Shown here in pieces: positions 55,087-63,823 of a stretch of 64,000 bases of DNA. Origin of the DNA: CAYRUD01 sp964427425 (lineage in GTDB: Bacteria > Chlamydiota > Chlamydiia > Chlamydiales > FEN-1388); the NCBI GenBank assembly GCA_964427425.1, contig CAYRUD010000012.1:1-64000 (forward strand), read 5' to 3'. The position numbers were made by a program, and so were the translations under genes. The notes under the pieces are model-generated. The model was not told the DNA's origin. It saw only the letters and a list, made by a program, of their open reading frames with translations, and made no database searches. The stretch's first letter is position 1. Each line of letters begins with the position of its first letter.

Positions 55087-55505
55087 GCCATTACCCCAAA
55101 AGTTAACAATTTTATTGCTCATATTTTCATAATTATCTCGTAAAGCAAGAATCTTAACCAAACTGAAGAAATTTAAATATTAAAATTAACTAACTATGCC
55201 CAATCTAATATTACCAAAGAAATATGAGTATTTATTAAATAAACGGAATTGAGGATCCACTCTTCTATCCACTTATACTTTCCTCATATCTCGAGACTCT
55301 CTCTTTCAAGATCAAATCCATCAACGTAGAGAGCTATAACTTATCATTCTTGCGTTAATCCCTCCAGGTTCATATACTTAAACTGCTTTTTCTCAGGAAT
55401 TTCTCCAAGAGAACAAAGTTATTTACATTTTGAAATTAAAAAACACCAAGACCGAAATCTTCTCACTAAAGGGAAGATGCCGTCGTCAACAGAAAGGGAC
55501 AAGGC
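55087..55505. other. Intergenic region holding the rpsB promoter
   Basis: Divergent region between the S41 peptidase and rpsB. Apart from the promoter listed separately, I see only AT-rich sequence with no RNA gene. In Chlamydia ompA sits near this end of the rpsB block; no porin gene is present here. Confidence 0.5.
55350..55378 (+). promoter_or_regulatory. Sigma-70/66-type promoter for rpsB-tsf
   Basis: TTGCGT (55350-55355) and TATACT (55373-55378) are separated by exactly 17 bases, both close to consensus. Transcription would start about 120 bases before the rpsB start, leaving a leader long enough for S2 feedback regulation, though I cannot show such a structure. Confidence 0.65.
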
Positions 55506-56300
55506 TTGGCTCCACAAGTAGCTATTAAAGACCTCATTGAGGCAGGTGCACATTTCGGACACCAAACTCGCCGCTGGAATCCAAAGATGAAGATCTACAT
55601 CTTCGGCGAGAGAAATAAAATCCACATCATCGACCTTGCAAAAACACTTCAACAGCTCCGCTCAGCTTGTGATATCGTACGCGATGTCGTACAACGTCAT
55701 AAGTCTATCCTCTTTGTAGGAACGAAAAAGGCTGCTAAAGCTGTTGTTCGTGAAGAGGCAGAGCGAGCAGGTGAGTTTTACGTCGCTGAGCGCTGGCTCG
55801 GTGGTATGCTCACGAACCTCTCAACAATTCGCCAATCCGTAAAGAAATTGGATCGAATCGAAAAGAGAATCGCAGCAGGCGGAGATGGCCTCACAAAGAA
55901 AGAACTTTCTCTTATGGGCAAACTCCAAGAGAAGCTTGAGAAGAACCTCTCAGGTGTTCGTGGAATGAGAAAGATTCCAGGATTAATTGTTGTCGTAGAT
56001 CCAATGCAAGAAGAGATCGCTGTAAAAGAAGCCAAGAAACTTGGTATTCCAGTAATGGCGCTCGTCGACACCAACTGCGATCCAGAGCCAATCGATCATG
56101 TAATCCCATGTAACGATGACGCTCAAAGAAGCGTTAAGCTCATCCTCGAGACACTTGTCAATACCATCATCGAGAAGAAAAACGAGATGAAGCTTTCGAG
56201 CGACAAGGGCGAAGAGAGCGATGAAGAAGACAGCAGCGAAGATGAATCCTCGTCTGAAGCTCTCATTGAAGCTATGCAGTTGATCGAAGAGAAGGAGTAA
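55506..56300 (+). CDS. rpsB: 30S ribosomal protein S2
   Basis: A 264-residue ribosomal protein with the full S2 pattern: IKDLIEAGAHFGHQTRRWNPKM at the start, ERWLGGMLTN and PGLIVVVDP, and DTNCDPEPIDHVIPCNDDA near the end. The start codon is TTG at 55506, preceded by AAAGGGA 6 bases upstream; the next ATG would cut into the conserved N-terminus. The C-terminal ~35 residues are an acidic extension (GEESDEEDSSEDES). It is followed 4 bases later by tsf. Confidence 0.97.
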   Translation: MAPQVAIKDLIEAGAHFGHQTRRWNPKMKIYIFGERNKIHIIDLAKTLQQLRSACDIVRDVVQRHKSILFVGTKKAAKAVVREEAERAGEFYVAERWLGGMLTNLSTIRQSVKKLDRIEKRIAAGGDGLTKKELSLMGKLQEKLEKNLSGVRGMRKIPGLIVVVDPMQEEIAVKEAKKLGIPVMALVDTNCDPEPIDHVIPCNDDAQRSVKLILETLVNTIIEKKNEMKLSSDKGEESDEEDSSEDESSSEALIEAMQLIEEKE

Positions 56301-56304
56301 GCTC

Positions 56305-57162
56305 ATGACAGAAGGCGTCACAATCAGCCCAGCATTAGTAAAAGAACTTCGAGAGCGTACAGGCGTCGGAATGGCGAAGTGTAAAGAAGCTCTCGAACAA
56401 GCAAAAGGCAACATGGAAGATGCGATCGATCTTTTGCGCAAGCAAGGGATGGCATCAGCCGTGAAAAAAGAAGGTCGAGAAACAAAAGAAGGAACAATCA
56501 TCGTCCACGAGACAGATGATGTTGTTGCTATTGTTGAAGTCAACGCGGAAACAGATTTCGTTGCGAAAAACGAGAAATTCGTCGAATTCGCAAAGAATAT
56601 CTCCCGCGAAGTCGCTCAGACAAAGCCTCAGTCACTCGACGCCTTCATGAAGCAGAGCTACTCTGGCGATAAATCGATTACTATCGACCAGTACCGATCG
56701 CTCATCATCCAAACGATTGGAGAAAATATCCAAATCAGAAGACTCACTCTCCTCAAGAAAGAGCCTTCTACATCATTTGGTATCTACTCCCACATGAATG
56801 GTAAAATTTTGACAGTTACTGCAATCAACGCAGCTGGCGAAGAAGCGCTTGCACGCGATATCGCAATGCACGTTGCAGCAGCATCACCAGAATATTTGAA
56901 TCCAGAGAATGTGCCTCAAGATATCGTTCAAAAAGAGCGTGAGATTGCTCAAGAGCAGCTCAAAGGAAAACCTGCTCATATCATGGACAAGATCCTCGAC
57001 GGAAAAGTCTCGGCATACTATGACATGACATGTTTGACACGTCAAAAGTATATCCGCGATGACTCATTATCCGTTGCTGAATTTGTCAAAAAGCAGGGAC
57101 AAACTCGCGGCAAAGCTGATCTTCAAGTTACTTACTTCCTCCGTTGGATGGTAGGACAATAA
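56305..57162 (+). CDS. tsf: Elongation factor Ts
   Basis: A 285-residue nucleotide exchange factor for EF-Tu. The N-terminal UBA-like domain has the diagnostic LVKELRERTGVGMAKCKEAL. The EF-Tu-contacting motif is intact as NAETDFVAKNEKFVEFAKN, and the C-terminal part has HVAAASPEYL. It is co-transcribed with rpsB (4-base gap); paired terminators follow. Confidence 0.97.
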   Translation: MTEGVTISPALVKELRERTGVGMAKCKEALEQAKGNMEDAIDLLRKQGMASAVKKEGRETKEGTIIVHETDDVVAIVEVNAETDFVAKNEKFVEFAKNISREVAQTKPQSLDAFMKQSYSGDKSITIDQYRSLIIQTIGENIQIRRLTLLKKEPSTSFGIYSHMNGKILTVTAINAAGEEALARDIAMHVAAASPEYLNPENVPQDIVQKEREIAQEQLKGKPAHIMDKILDGKVSAYYDMTCLTRQKYIRDDSLSVAEFVKKQGQTRGKADLQVTYFLRWMVGQ

Positions 57163-57166
57163 GACT

Positions 57167-57200
57167 CTTCACTTCCCCTTGAAAAAGAGGAAGTGAAAAG
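57167..57200 (+). terminator. First of two tandem hairpins after tsf
   Basis: cttcacttcc pairs with ggaagtgaaa around a 12-base loop, directly after the tsf stop. There is no T run, so it probably works with the hairpin that follows. Confidence 0.55.
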
Positions 57201-57217
57201 ATCGTCTTCTCAAAATG

Positions 57218-57260
57218 GCTGGCTTTTCTTCAACAGAGGAAGAGCCAGCTATTTTTCTTT
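57218..57260 (+). terminator. Intrinsic terminator after rpsB-tsf
   Basis: The stem (gctggcttttctt with aggaagagccagc, 13 bp with wobble pairs) is followed by atttttcttt. This ends the rpsB-tsf unit and suggests that pyrH has its own promoter. Confidence 0.75.
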
Positions 57261-57417
57261 ACCTCATAGCAGCCTCTATTCCTCTTGTTCACTCTCGGTA
57301 AACTCTCATCCAGCTAAATTCTTCTTCTTTGATAAAATATGCAACCCAGGGTAGAAGGGAACTTACTTTCAAGAAGTTCAATCAATTGATTTACTTTAAA
57401 TACCGTAGTTTATCCCT

Positions 57418-58293
57418 ATGAATGATAGCGGCAGTAGCAGCAGTAGCGACTATATGGAAAAAGCAAGATCTCATACCGAAGAGATCGACAGCTCTTTTAA
57501 GAAACGCCCTAAGGTTCAACTTTCCGAATCGCGAATTCTTCTAAAACTCTCTGGAGAACTTCTGTCCCGAACAAAAGAAGAGACATTCACAGAAGAAGGA
57601 CTCAAGAGTGTCGTAAATCTCATCAAAGAACTCGTCGACCAGGGCGCTGGGGTTGCTCTTGTTGTAGGAGCAGGAAATATCATCCGCGGAAAAGAACTCC
57701 ATAAAAAACTCCATATAGACAGGGCTGCATCCGATCTCATTGGGATGTATGCTACAATTATCAATGCTATAGCCCTTAAGGAAGCGCTTGAACAATTCGG
57801 CGAAATCCAAGCATCCATCATGGCGCCTCCGCAACTCATAGGACTGAGAGGCGGAAGCGAAGAGAGCGCAATTCTTTCTTATGATATGCGGCTTGCTCGA
57901 TCCCTCCTTCAGAAAAAACGCGTCATTATCTGTGCAGGAGGAACTGGGAATCCTTTCTTTACCACAGACTCTGCGGCAGTCCTTCGAGGAATAGAATTAG
58001 AGGTTGACCTCGTTGTCAAATCAACAAAAGTAAATGGAGTCTATTCAAAAGATCCTCTTGCTTTTCCTGACGCAACACGATATCCAGCCTTAACTTTTGA
58101 AGAAGCAATACACCAAAACCTCTCCATTATGGATCAGACTGCGTTTCTCTTAGCAAAAGAGCATCGCTTACCGATCTTTATCTACAAGCACAATACCCCT
58201 TCATCCTTGAAAGCTGCGCTGGAGGATGAGACAATAGGTTCTTTTATTCTTCCAAAAGATGATAAGGAAGCTCCTCTTCCCTTAAGAAAGTGA
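57418..58293 (+). CDS. pyrH: UMP kinase
   Basis: A 291-residue amino-acid-kinase-fold enzyme phosphorylating UMP to UDP. The core begins at about residue 38 (RILLKLSGELL) and shows VVGAGNIIRGKEL, DLIGMYATIINAIALKEALE, GGTGNPFFTTDSAAVLRGIE and the ending TIGSFI. The first 37 residues are a Ser-rich extension beyond the ~240-residue norm; the ATG at 57454 is another start and neither has a strong ribosome site. It belongs to the conserved rpsB-tsf-pyrH-frr order but is separated from tsf by a terminator. Confidence 0.95.
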   Translation: MNDSGSSSSSDYMEKARSHTEEIDSSFKKRPKVQLSESRILLKLSGELLSRTKEETFTEEGLKSVVNLIKELVDQGAGVALVVGAGNIIRGKELHKKLHIDRAASDLIGMYATIINAIALKEALEQFGEIQASIMAPPQLIGLRGGSEESAILSYDMRLARSLLQKKRVIICAGGTGNPFFTTDSAAVLRGIELEVDLVVKSTKVNGVYSKDPLAFPDATRYPALTFEEAIHQNLSIMDQTAFLLAKEHRLPIFIYKHNTPSSLKAALEDETIGSFILPKDDKEAPLPLRK

Positions 58294-58407
58294 TAGAAGG
58301 AAAGAAAACATACTCCTTTTACAGCTATTTCCTTACACTTTCTCAACAAAGGAATAGGATAAATGAATTTTTCTATAAGAAAACATCGAACATGAAGGAT
58401 TGAAATC

Positions 58408-58971
58408 ATGGCACAAGATCATCAAGTCATTCAACATGTTAAAGCTGGCATGACAGCGGCAATAGACCACCTTAAGAACGAGTTACGAGCAATTAGAGCC
58501 GGTAGAGCAAGCCCAGCCCTCATCGAATCAGTCCACGTTGAGGTATATGGCTCACAAATGAAAATAAAAGAGCTTGCAACTATTACACAACCTGAGTCCC
58601 GTCAGCTCGTTGTCATGCCTTTTGATATCACCAACGCAGGGCATATTGCTCGAGCAATCGATAAAGCCAATTTAGGTGTCCGAGCAGTATTGGAAGGGAA
58701 AACAATTAGAGTTCTCTTTCCAGAGCTTGATCAAAACAGAAGAAAAGAGTTGGTAAACCAAACGCACAAGAAAAGAGAAGAAAGTAAAGTTCACGTGCGA
58801 AACGTACGACGTGATGGTAACGAGTTGGTAAAAAAGCTAAAAGCTGCCAGCGAAATCACAGAAGATGACGTAAAAAAACTCGAAAAACAGATACAAGAAC
58901 TCACAGATAAATATTGCAAAGAAGCTGATGATGTGACACTTGCAAAAGAAAAAGAGATAATGACAATCTAA
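58408..58971 (+). CDS. frr: Ribosome recycling factor
   Basis: A 187-residue protein of normal family length that splits post-termination ribosomes with EF-G. Typical segments are LRAIRAGRASPALIESVHVEVYGSQ, PFDITNAGHIARAIDKANLG, the PELDQNRRKELVNQTHKKREE helix and the VRNVRRDGN stretch. It lies about 115 bases after pyrH in the standard gene order. Confidence 0.97.
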   Translation: MAQDHQVIQHVKAGMTAAIDHLKNELRAIRAGRASPALIESVHVEVYGSQMKIKELATITQPESRQLVVMPFDITNAGHIARAIDKANLGVRAVLEGKTIRVLFPELDQNRRKELVNQTHKKREESKVHVRNVRRDGNELVKKLKAASEITEDDVKKLEKQIQELTDKYCKEADDVTLAKEKEIMTI

Positions 58972-58975
58972 CGTC

Positions 58976-59005
58976 TTGCCAAAAATGCGTAGCGCCTATT
59001 ATATT
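58976..59005 (+). promoter_or_regulatory. Promoter-like pair upstream of tRNA-Glu/tRNA-Lys
   Basis: TTGCCA (58976-58981) is followed, after 17-18 bases, by TTATAT/TATATT (58999-59005). This is well placed to transcribe the two tRNA genes that begin at 59050. It overlaps the inverted repeat at 58986-59032. Confidence 0.55.
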
Positions 59006-59032
59006 AGAGCCACTTTTCCACTGCGCTACGCA
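58986..59032. terminator. 10-bp inverted repeat between frr and the tRNAs
   Basis: tgcgtagcgc (58986-58995) and gcgctacgca (59023-59032) are perfect inverted copies with a 27-base loop. On the minus strand the stem is followed at once by TTTTT, so it can terminate antisense transcription coming from the PLD gene. On the plus strand it could end frr. Confidence 0.55.
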
Positions 59033-59049
59033 GTACGCCTTAAAAAAAA

Positions 59050-59124
59050 GGCCCCATCGTCTAGCCAGGTCTAGGACACCGGATTTTCATTCCGATAACG
59101 GGGGTTCGAATCCCCCTGGGGTCA
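59050..59124 (+). tRNA. tRNA-Glu (anticodon UUC)
   Basis: Acceptor GGCCCCA/TGGGGTC, an anticodon arm CCGGA-TTTTCAT-TCCG giving TTC, and a strong T-arm GGGGG-TTCGAAT-CCCCC. CCA is not encoded. Five bases separate it from tRNA-Lys, so the two are probably co-transcribed. Confidence 0.93.
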
Positions 59125-59129
59125 TTCAT

Positions 59130-59202
59130 GAGTCTTTAGCTCAGCGGTTAGAGCACCTCACTTTTAATGAGGGGGTCGATGGTTCAAATCCATCAAGACT
59201 CA
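59130..59202 (+). tRNA. tRNA-Lys (anticodon UUU)
   Basis: A 73-base cloverleaf with acceptor GAGTCTT/AAGACTC, D-arm GCTC...GAGC, anticodon arm CCTCA-CTTTTAA-TGAGG giving TTT, and T-arm GATGG-TTCAAAT-CCATC. The discriminator is A, and CCA is not encoded. Confidence 0.94.
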
Positions 59203-59327
59203 CAATTTTCCTTCCGACCACATCAATTATCCAAATTCAGTTTCTTATCATTGTATCTTAGACTAAGCCTTACAAAGCCATAAGATGATACAGCACTTTA
59301 CACCTCATGGCTTCTAGAGAAGGCCCC

Positions 59328-60797
59328 TTATTTTTTCTCGGCCTTTTGCTTACTCGAGACTTCTTTTAGATTCTCCCAAACAGCATCGAAACGAGAAATA
59401 TCATCTTTATCAAGCTTCGTGAAGATGGCAAAAGAGTCCATATTCTTCTCTCCGAATACAGCCTGAGTCCAATTGGCTGAACCATGAACTACTGTTTCTT
59501 TATCGATTCGAAGAAACTTATGGTGCATGAGCTTGAATTTGTTAGCAGGGGCGAGAATAACTGGAATCTGCGCATCAAGAAGTTTCTGAGTAATTTTGTT
59601 GCCAGTCCCTGTCTTTCCGCCTTGGCCGCCATCAATAATTGCAGTGACTTCAACACCCTGCTTATGCTTCTCAATGATCTTGTCAGCTAAACCCTCATGA
59701 GTCCAGGTATACATCGCAACATCTATAGTCTTCTTTGCTCCATCAATAAGCTTAGTTATTTTCGAAAGAGCCTCGGTGTCATCTGGGAGAAATGAGAGTT
59801 CAATCTTTTGCTTTGTCGGAAGTGTGATTGAGAGTGATTTTATATCTGTTTGAGAAGACGTTGAGGAAGTGTCTTTTGTATTGATAATGCTGTCTGCTTT
59901 AGAAAGAATACCTTGTGCCAACTTATTCGATTTGATAGCGGTAAGGATATTTCGATCATTTTTCAATCCACCTTTCGTCCAGTTGGCTGATCCATACAAA
60001 ACCTCAGTATCATCGATGACCGCGATTTTGTGATGCATGAGCCCCTTGCAATCTTTGACCTCCGTTACCTGAATAGAAGGATCTATCTCTTTTTCAGCAT
60101 ATTGAAAAGTATCACTCTGACCAATTATCTGAACTTTAACACCTTCTTTAGCTTTTTCTTCTAAAGCCTCAATAACTTTAGGATCATTGATAGAGTACAT
60201 GAAGACGGTAATACGCTTTTTTGCCTGCTCAATCTTGTCGATAACAATGGGCCTTAAATTAGCTAGAAGTGGATTAGCATGAACTTCGAGGTATTTTCCT
60301 TGAGGAAGTAATTCAGTAGTAGGCTTTTTCCCCAGATTACATTTCTCTAACAACGAATCAATTCGCTGTAGAAGCGACTGGGATCTCTCATTAACTTTTC
60401 CTCTATCACTCAGAGGAAGAACTACTCCTCTATATATTGAATGAATAATCCCTCTTTTCTCATTGTAGCGCTTGGTTTTCTGATTAATTGACTCTTTAAG
60501 GCGGGAAAGATACTCACTCCATTTTTTAGAGCTATTTGGGGTTTGTACAATCTTAGAGAATCGCTTTTCTGAGAGAAGCTCGAATCTTTTCGCCATCGCC
60601 TCATAAACTACTCCTAAATCATTCTTCCCATACCAGGTCGATGAAATCTTGGAGAAAAGAGAGTTTTCTTTGGAAAGAAGCGACACAGCCCCTTCTTCAT
60701 TCACTACCCACTTTTTTCCCTCACGCTCGCAAGAGATCTGTTCCCATTCCTTAATCTCTTTAAAGAGCTGCGTAGGAGTAAGCGATATTGCTGCCAT
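59328..60797 (-). CDS. Phospholipase D family protein with two HKD motifs and a novel N-terminal domain
   Basis: Two HxKx4D motifs are present: MHHKIAVIDD...GSANWT (about residue 254) and MHHKFLRID...GSANWT (about 423). This is the paired active site of the PLD/nuclease superfamily. The first ~180 residues are a helical domain I do not recognise. The ATG at 60797 has AGGA 8 bases upstream; a TTG at 60812 is an alternative. No signal peptide is seen, so if exported it would go by the T3SS. The substrate may be lipid or nucleic acid. Other chlamydiae carry several PLD-family virulence-linked genes. Confidence 0.88.
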   Translation of the reverse strand: MAAISLTPTQLFKEIKEWEQISCEREGKKWVVNEEGAVSLLSKENSLFSKISSTWYGKNDLGVVYEAMAKRFELLSEKRFSKIVQTPNSSKKWSEYLSRLKESINQKTKRYNEKRGIIHSIYRGVVLPLSDRGKVNERSQSLLQRIDSLLEKCNLGKKPTTELLPQGKYLEVHANPLLANLRPIVIDKIEQAKKRITVFMYSINDPKVIEALEEKAKEGVKVQIIGQSDTFQYAEKEIDPSIQVTEVKDCKGLMHHKIAVIDDTEVLYGSANWTKGGLKNDRNILTAIKSNKLAQGILSKADSIINTKDTSSTSSQTDIKSLSITLPTKQKIELSFLPDDTEALSKITKLIDGAKKTIDVAMYTWTHEGLADKIIEKHKQGVEVTAIIDGGQGGKTGTGNKITQKLLDAQIPVILAPANKFKLMHHKFLRIDKETVVHGSANWTQAVFGEKNMDSFAIFTKLDKDDISRFDAVWENLKEVSSKQKAEKK

Positions 60798-61064
60798 GGA
60801 TTCAATCCTCAATAAATATTTTCTTTTCGCTCCTTATTAATCGTAAAATTGATGAGAATGCAATAAAATTTTAATTCTATTTCATAGCTTCATGAAAATT
60901 ACCTTATAATAAATAATTTTAATAATTTACTCGCCGCCAGCAACACTCTCAAGAGCTTCTCCTATTGATGCTCAAACCTCACTAGAAGATTGCAAAGATA
61001 CTCGTATACCTCATAACGAAGAGGCGCCTCAGGTTAGACTCTATAAATCATTAGAGATGAATCT
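60798..61064. other. AT-rich intergenic region with an open fragment
   Basis: Upstream of the PLD gene. Bases 60,830-60,930 are very AT-rich. From about 60,920 to 61,067 one plus-strand frame stays open for nearly 50 codons with plausible amino acids but no ATG, GTG or TTG start; it may be the remnant of a lost gene. Confidence 0.35.
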
Positions 61065-61220
61065 ATGAACAAAAGTCGAAGGACTGCGTTAAAGAGTAAA
61101 AAGTCAGCTCTTTTTTCCTTCTTACTTCAATGTGTTTTCTTCTTTGATTTTTTATGTACGCTTACGCTAACTAGTTGCATCCTTTCATTGAATTTTTTCA
61201 GCCGCAGACAAAAAATCTAA
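61065..61220 (+). CDS. Possible small lipoprotein, 51 aa
   Basis: An ATG opens a 51-codon frame with a basic N-terminus (MNKSRRTALKSKKS), a hydrophobic stretch, and a lipobox-like LTSC with the Cys at about residue 38, leaving only 13 residues after it. The ribosome site is weak, and a small hairpin with a T run (61091-61116) lies inside the frame, which argues against it. I keep it as a low-confidence candidate. Confidence 0.25.
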   Translation: MNKSRRTALKSKKSALFSFLLQCVFFFDFLCTLTLTSCILSLNFFSRRQKI

Positions 61221-61368
61221 GTAAGAAAGATGAACCACCATCAATAAAAAACCATAGAAACTCTTTTTAATAAATTATTTTATATATAAACTTGATCTAA
61301 TTTAATTTTTATAATTAAGAAATAAAACCAGATAAAGAAGACGAAACATTTAGTCCTTTGGAGAAATC
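61221..61368. other. AT-rich leader of the histidine kinase gene
   Basis: A strongly AT-rich stretch ending in a GGAG ribosome site directly before the kinase start. It probably contains the kinase promoter, but several overlapping AT-rich hexamers make a single call unsafe. Confidence 0.4.
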
Positions 61369-63177
61369 ATGAGAACATTCCGGCAAAAAGTCTTTACCAG
61401 CTATCTTGTTCTTCTCCTCATCTTCTTAAGTCTTCTCTTTCCATTTGTTACCAATTCTGTGCAGCAGATCGTTTTCCGCTCCATGAGCGACAGAGCTGAT
61501 GATCTCATCAAAAAGCTCGAGGTCGCGCATAATGACGAGGAGCTCGTCTCTATCCTCAAAGATCAAAAACACCTCTTCTTTTATCGAATAGGCATTTTGG
61601 ATAACGAAAGACGACTTTTGTATGACTCTCACACAAAACGATTGCTAGGGCCATCATACTTTCCTCTGCAGTTTATAACTCACTCTGAAATCGAAGAAGC
61701 GCTCGAATGGGGAGTAGGTTACTCTGAGGAATATTCTCATCTCTTAGGTCAAAAGTTAATCTATGTGGCAAAAAGATTTGATTTTCAGGGAAAGCCCTAT
61801 GTCTTGCGTCTGGCTTTTCCATTCCAATACATTCAGGATCTTCGAAAAGACTTTACCATCGGTTTTTTGTTTTTCAGCTCTCTCATCCTCATTTTGTTCT
61901 CAGCGATGACAGCGCTCGTCCTAAACCACCTTTCCAGTCCTATTAGAGAGATTATCAGCTCCATACGGAGCTTTAAAGAGGGCCAACTTGAAACACTGCC
62001 AAACATACAGCTAAAGACGCCTCCTCAAGACGACTTTACTCATCTTGCAAATACGATTAACACCCTGTCCCAGCGGCTTCGCTTGGAAATCGAGACGATT
62101 ACAAAAGAGAGAAACGAGAGAAACGCCATCTTAGATACACTTTCAGATGGTGTTATGGCAGTTGATTCCTCATATGTCATCTCCTATGCCAATAAAAACG
62201 CTCTCTCATTCTTGGGCTTAAGATCTGAAGCAATCCATCAACCTTTCCCTGACTCATTGCATCCAAAATATCATGAGATATTAGCCTCTTCGTGCCGAGA
62301 AGCCAGAGTCATCAGCTGTCCTTTAGAAGTTGGATATGGGACACAAAAGCAATTTCTCCACCTCATTGCCCTCCCACGAGTTAATGAAGGCGGAACGCTC
62401 TTAGTTATCCAAGATATATCAATACAACATAAGATTATTGAGATGAGAAAAGCATTTATTGCTAACGCATCTCATGAGTTGAAAACGCCTATTACAATCA
62501 TCCGAGGCTTTGCTGAAACCCTTCAAGATAATCCTGATCTTCCCCAAGAGACAGTCTCAGTTATCATGCAAAAGATTGTCAACAGCTGCACGAGAATGAC
62601 CAAAATTATTCGCAATCTTCTCACTTTAGCAGATATTGAGAATCTCCCATCATTTCGAGTTGTTCCTACAAACGTAAAACATCTACTCGAACGCATTCGA
62701 GAAACAACCCTCTCAGTATATCAAGACGCGACAATCAATATTGAGGCAGCTGTAGATTCCTCTCAAGAAGATGCTTTAGAGATAGATATTGATCCTGAGC
62801 TTATTGAGGTCGCTTTCTCAAATTTACTTGACAATGGCTCAAAATACTCAAATGGCTCTGCTCATATTACGGTAAAAATTATCCCTCATGAGAGAGAGAT
62901 GGAAATTATCTTTCAAGATAAAGGTATTGGAATACCAGAGGCTGATCTAAAAAATATCTTCCAAAGGTTTTACAGAGTGAATAAAGAGCACTCAAAGAAA
63001 TTGGGGGGATCAGGACTTGGGCTCTCTATCGTGGAGACAATCATACAAAAGCACTTTGGAACAATCTCAGTTGATTCAAAATTAGGAGAAGGTACGACAT
63101 TCACTGTAAGACTTCCATACAACCTTTCTGATAAACTGGCGGGCCTTCAAAGAGAAATAGAATCTCCTATTGTATGA
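61369..63177 (+). CDS. Sensor histidine kinase, PhoR/VicK-like
   Basis: A 602-residue membrane sensor. TM1 is at about residues 10-30, followed by an extracytoplasmic domain to about 160, TM2 about 163-186, HAMP to about 240, and PAS about 255-345. The HisKA domain has phospho-acceptor H369 in ANASHELKTP. The HATPase domain has N-box LLDNGSKYSNG, DKGIGIP, FQRFYR and GGSGLGLSIV. The layout matches the PhoR/VicK group. No response regulator gene follows; the next gene is a peroxiredoxin, so its partner must lie elsewhere. The signal sensed is unknown. Confidence 0.93.
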   Translation: MRTFRQKVFTSYLVLLLIFLSLLFPFVTNSVQQIVFRSMSDRADDLIKKLEVAHNDEELVSILKDQKHLFFYRIGILDNERRLLYDSHTKRLLGPSYFPLQFITHSEIEEALEWGVGYSEEYSHLLGQKLIYVAKRFDFQGKPYVLRLAFPFQYIQDLRKDFTIGFLFFSSLILILFSAMTALVLNHLSSPIREIISSIRSFKEGQLETLPNIQLKTPPQDDFTHLANTINTLSQRLRLEIETITKERNERNAILDTLSDGVMAVDSSYVISYANKNALSFLGLRSEAIHQPFPDSLHPKYHEILASSCREARVISCPLEVGYGTQKQFLHLIALPRVNEGGTLLVIQDISIQHKIIEMRKAFIANASHELKTPITIIRGFAETLQDNPDLPQETVSVIMQKIVNSCTRMTKIIRNLLTLADIENLPSFRVVPTNVKHLLERIRETTLSVYQDATINIEAAVDSSQEDALEIDIDPELIEVAFSNLLDNGSKYSNGSAHITVKIIPHEREMEIIFQDKGIGIPEADLKNIFQRFYRVNKEHSKKLGGSGLGLSIVETIIQKHFGTISVDSKLGEGTTFTVRLPYNLSDKLAGLQREIESPIV

Positions 63178-63254
63178 AATCATCTACACACTTCATATTT
63201 CGATTTTGAGTAGATTGATGAAAGAGACTAAAAAATAAAGGAGCTTTTTCAACT

Positions 63255-63728
63255 ATGGCAGACGATCATATGACTGAGCTGAAAGTAGGTAATACCATAC
63301 CCCACTTTGAAGGAGTCGATGAAGAAGGAAACCATGTCTCTTCTAAAGATTTACATGGAATAAAAGCCGTTCTTTATTTCTACCCAAAAGATGATACTCC
63401 AGGATGCACAAAAGAAGCCTGTGGATTTAGAGACTCAATGGATGAGCTCGATTCGAAAGAATTTATCGTTATTGGCATCTCACCTGATAGCAGCGCCTCA
63501 CACAGAAAATTTATTGAAAAGTATGAGCTGAATTTTTGCTTACTGTCAGACCCGCAGCTCAGCATCGCAAAAAAATTCGGCGCAGTAAAACCCAAGGAAG
63601 ATGGCTCTTATTCAATTGAAAGATCGACCTATATCATTGATGAAGCAGGCGTCATCCGCTGGATGGAAAAACCTGTTAAAGTAGATGGCCACACTCAAAG
63701 AGTTCTTCAAGCGGTTGATTCCATTTAA
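63255..63728 (+). CDS. bcp: Thioredoxin-dependent peroxiredoxin, Bcp/PrxQ type
   Basis: A 157-residue cytoplasmic peroxidase reducing hydrogen and organic peroxides. The peroxidatic Cys is C51 in YPKDDTPGCTKEACGF and the resolving Cys is C56, the CX4C pattern of the atypical 2-Cys PrxQ group. YIIDEAGVIRW near the C-terminus is also typical. GGAGC lies about 11 bases upstream of the ATG. It follows the histidine kinase on the same strand. Confidence 0.94.
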   Translation: MADDHMTELKVGNTIPHFEGVDEEGNHVSSKDLHGIKAVLYFYPKDDTPGCTKEACGFRDSMDELDSKEFIVIGISPDSSASHRKFIEKYELNFCLLSDPQLSIAKKFGAVKPKEDGSYSIERSTYIIDEAGVIRWMEKPVKVDGHTQRVLQAVDSI

Positions 63729-63823
63729 AGGCATATCAAAACATCGAAAGAGGGAAAGAGCTTTCTTTTACTCAAGCAAGAGGCTATCTTTCTCTCCTTA
63801 TTGAAACAAACCACTTTATTTGT

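Noticed and set aside
60920..61067. Open plus-strand stretch of about 50 codons before the possible small lipoprotein
   Set aside because: No usable start codon; at most a remnant.
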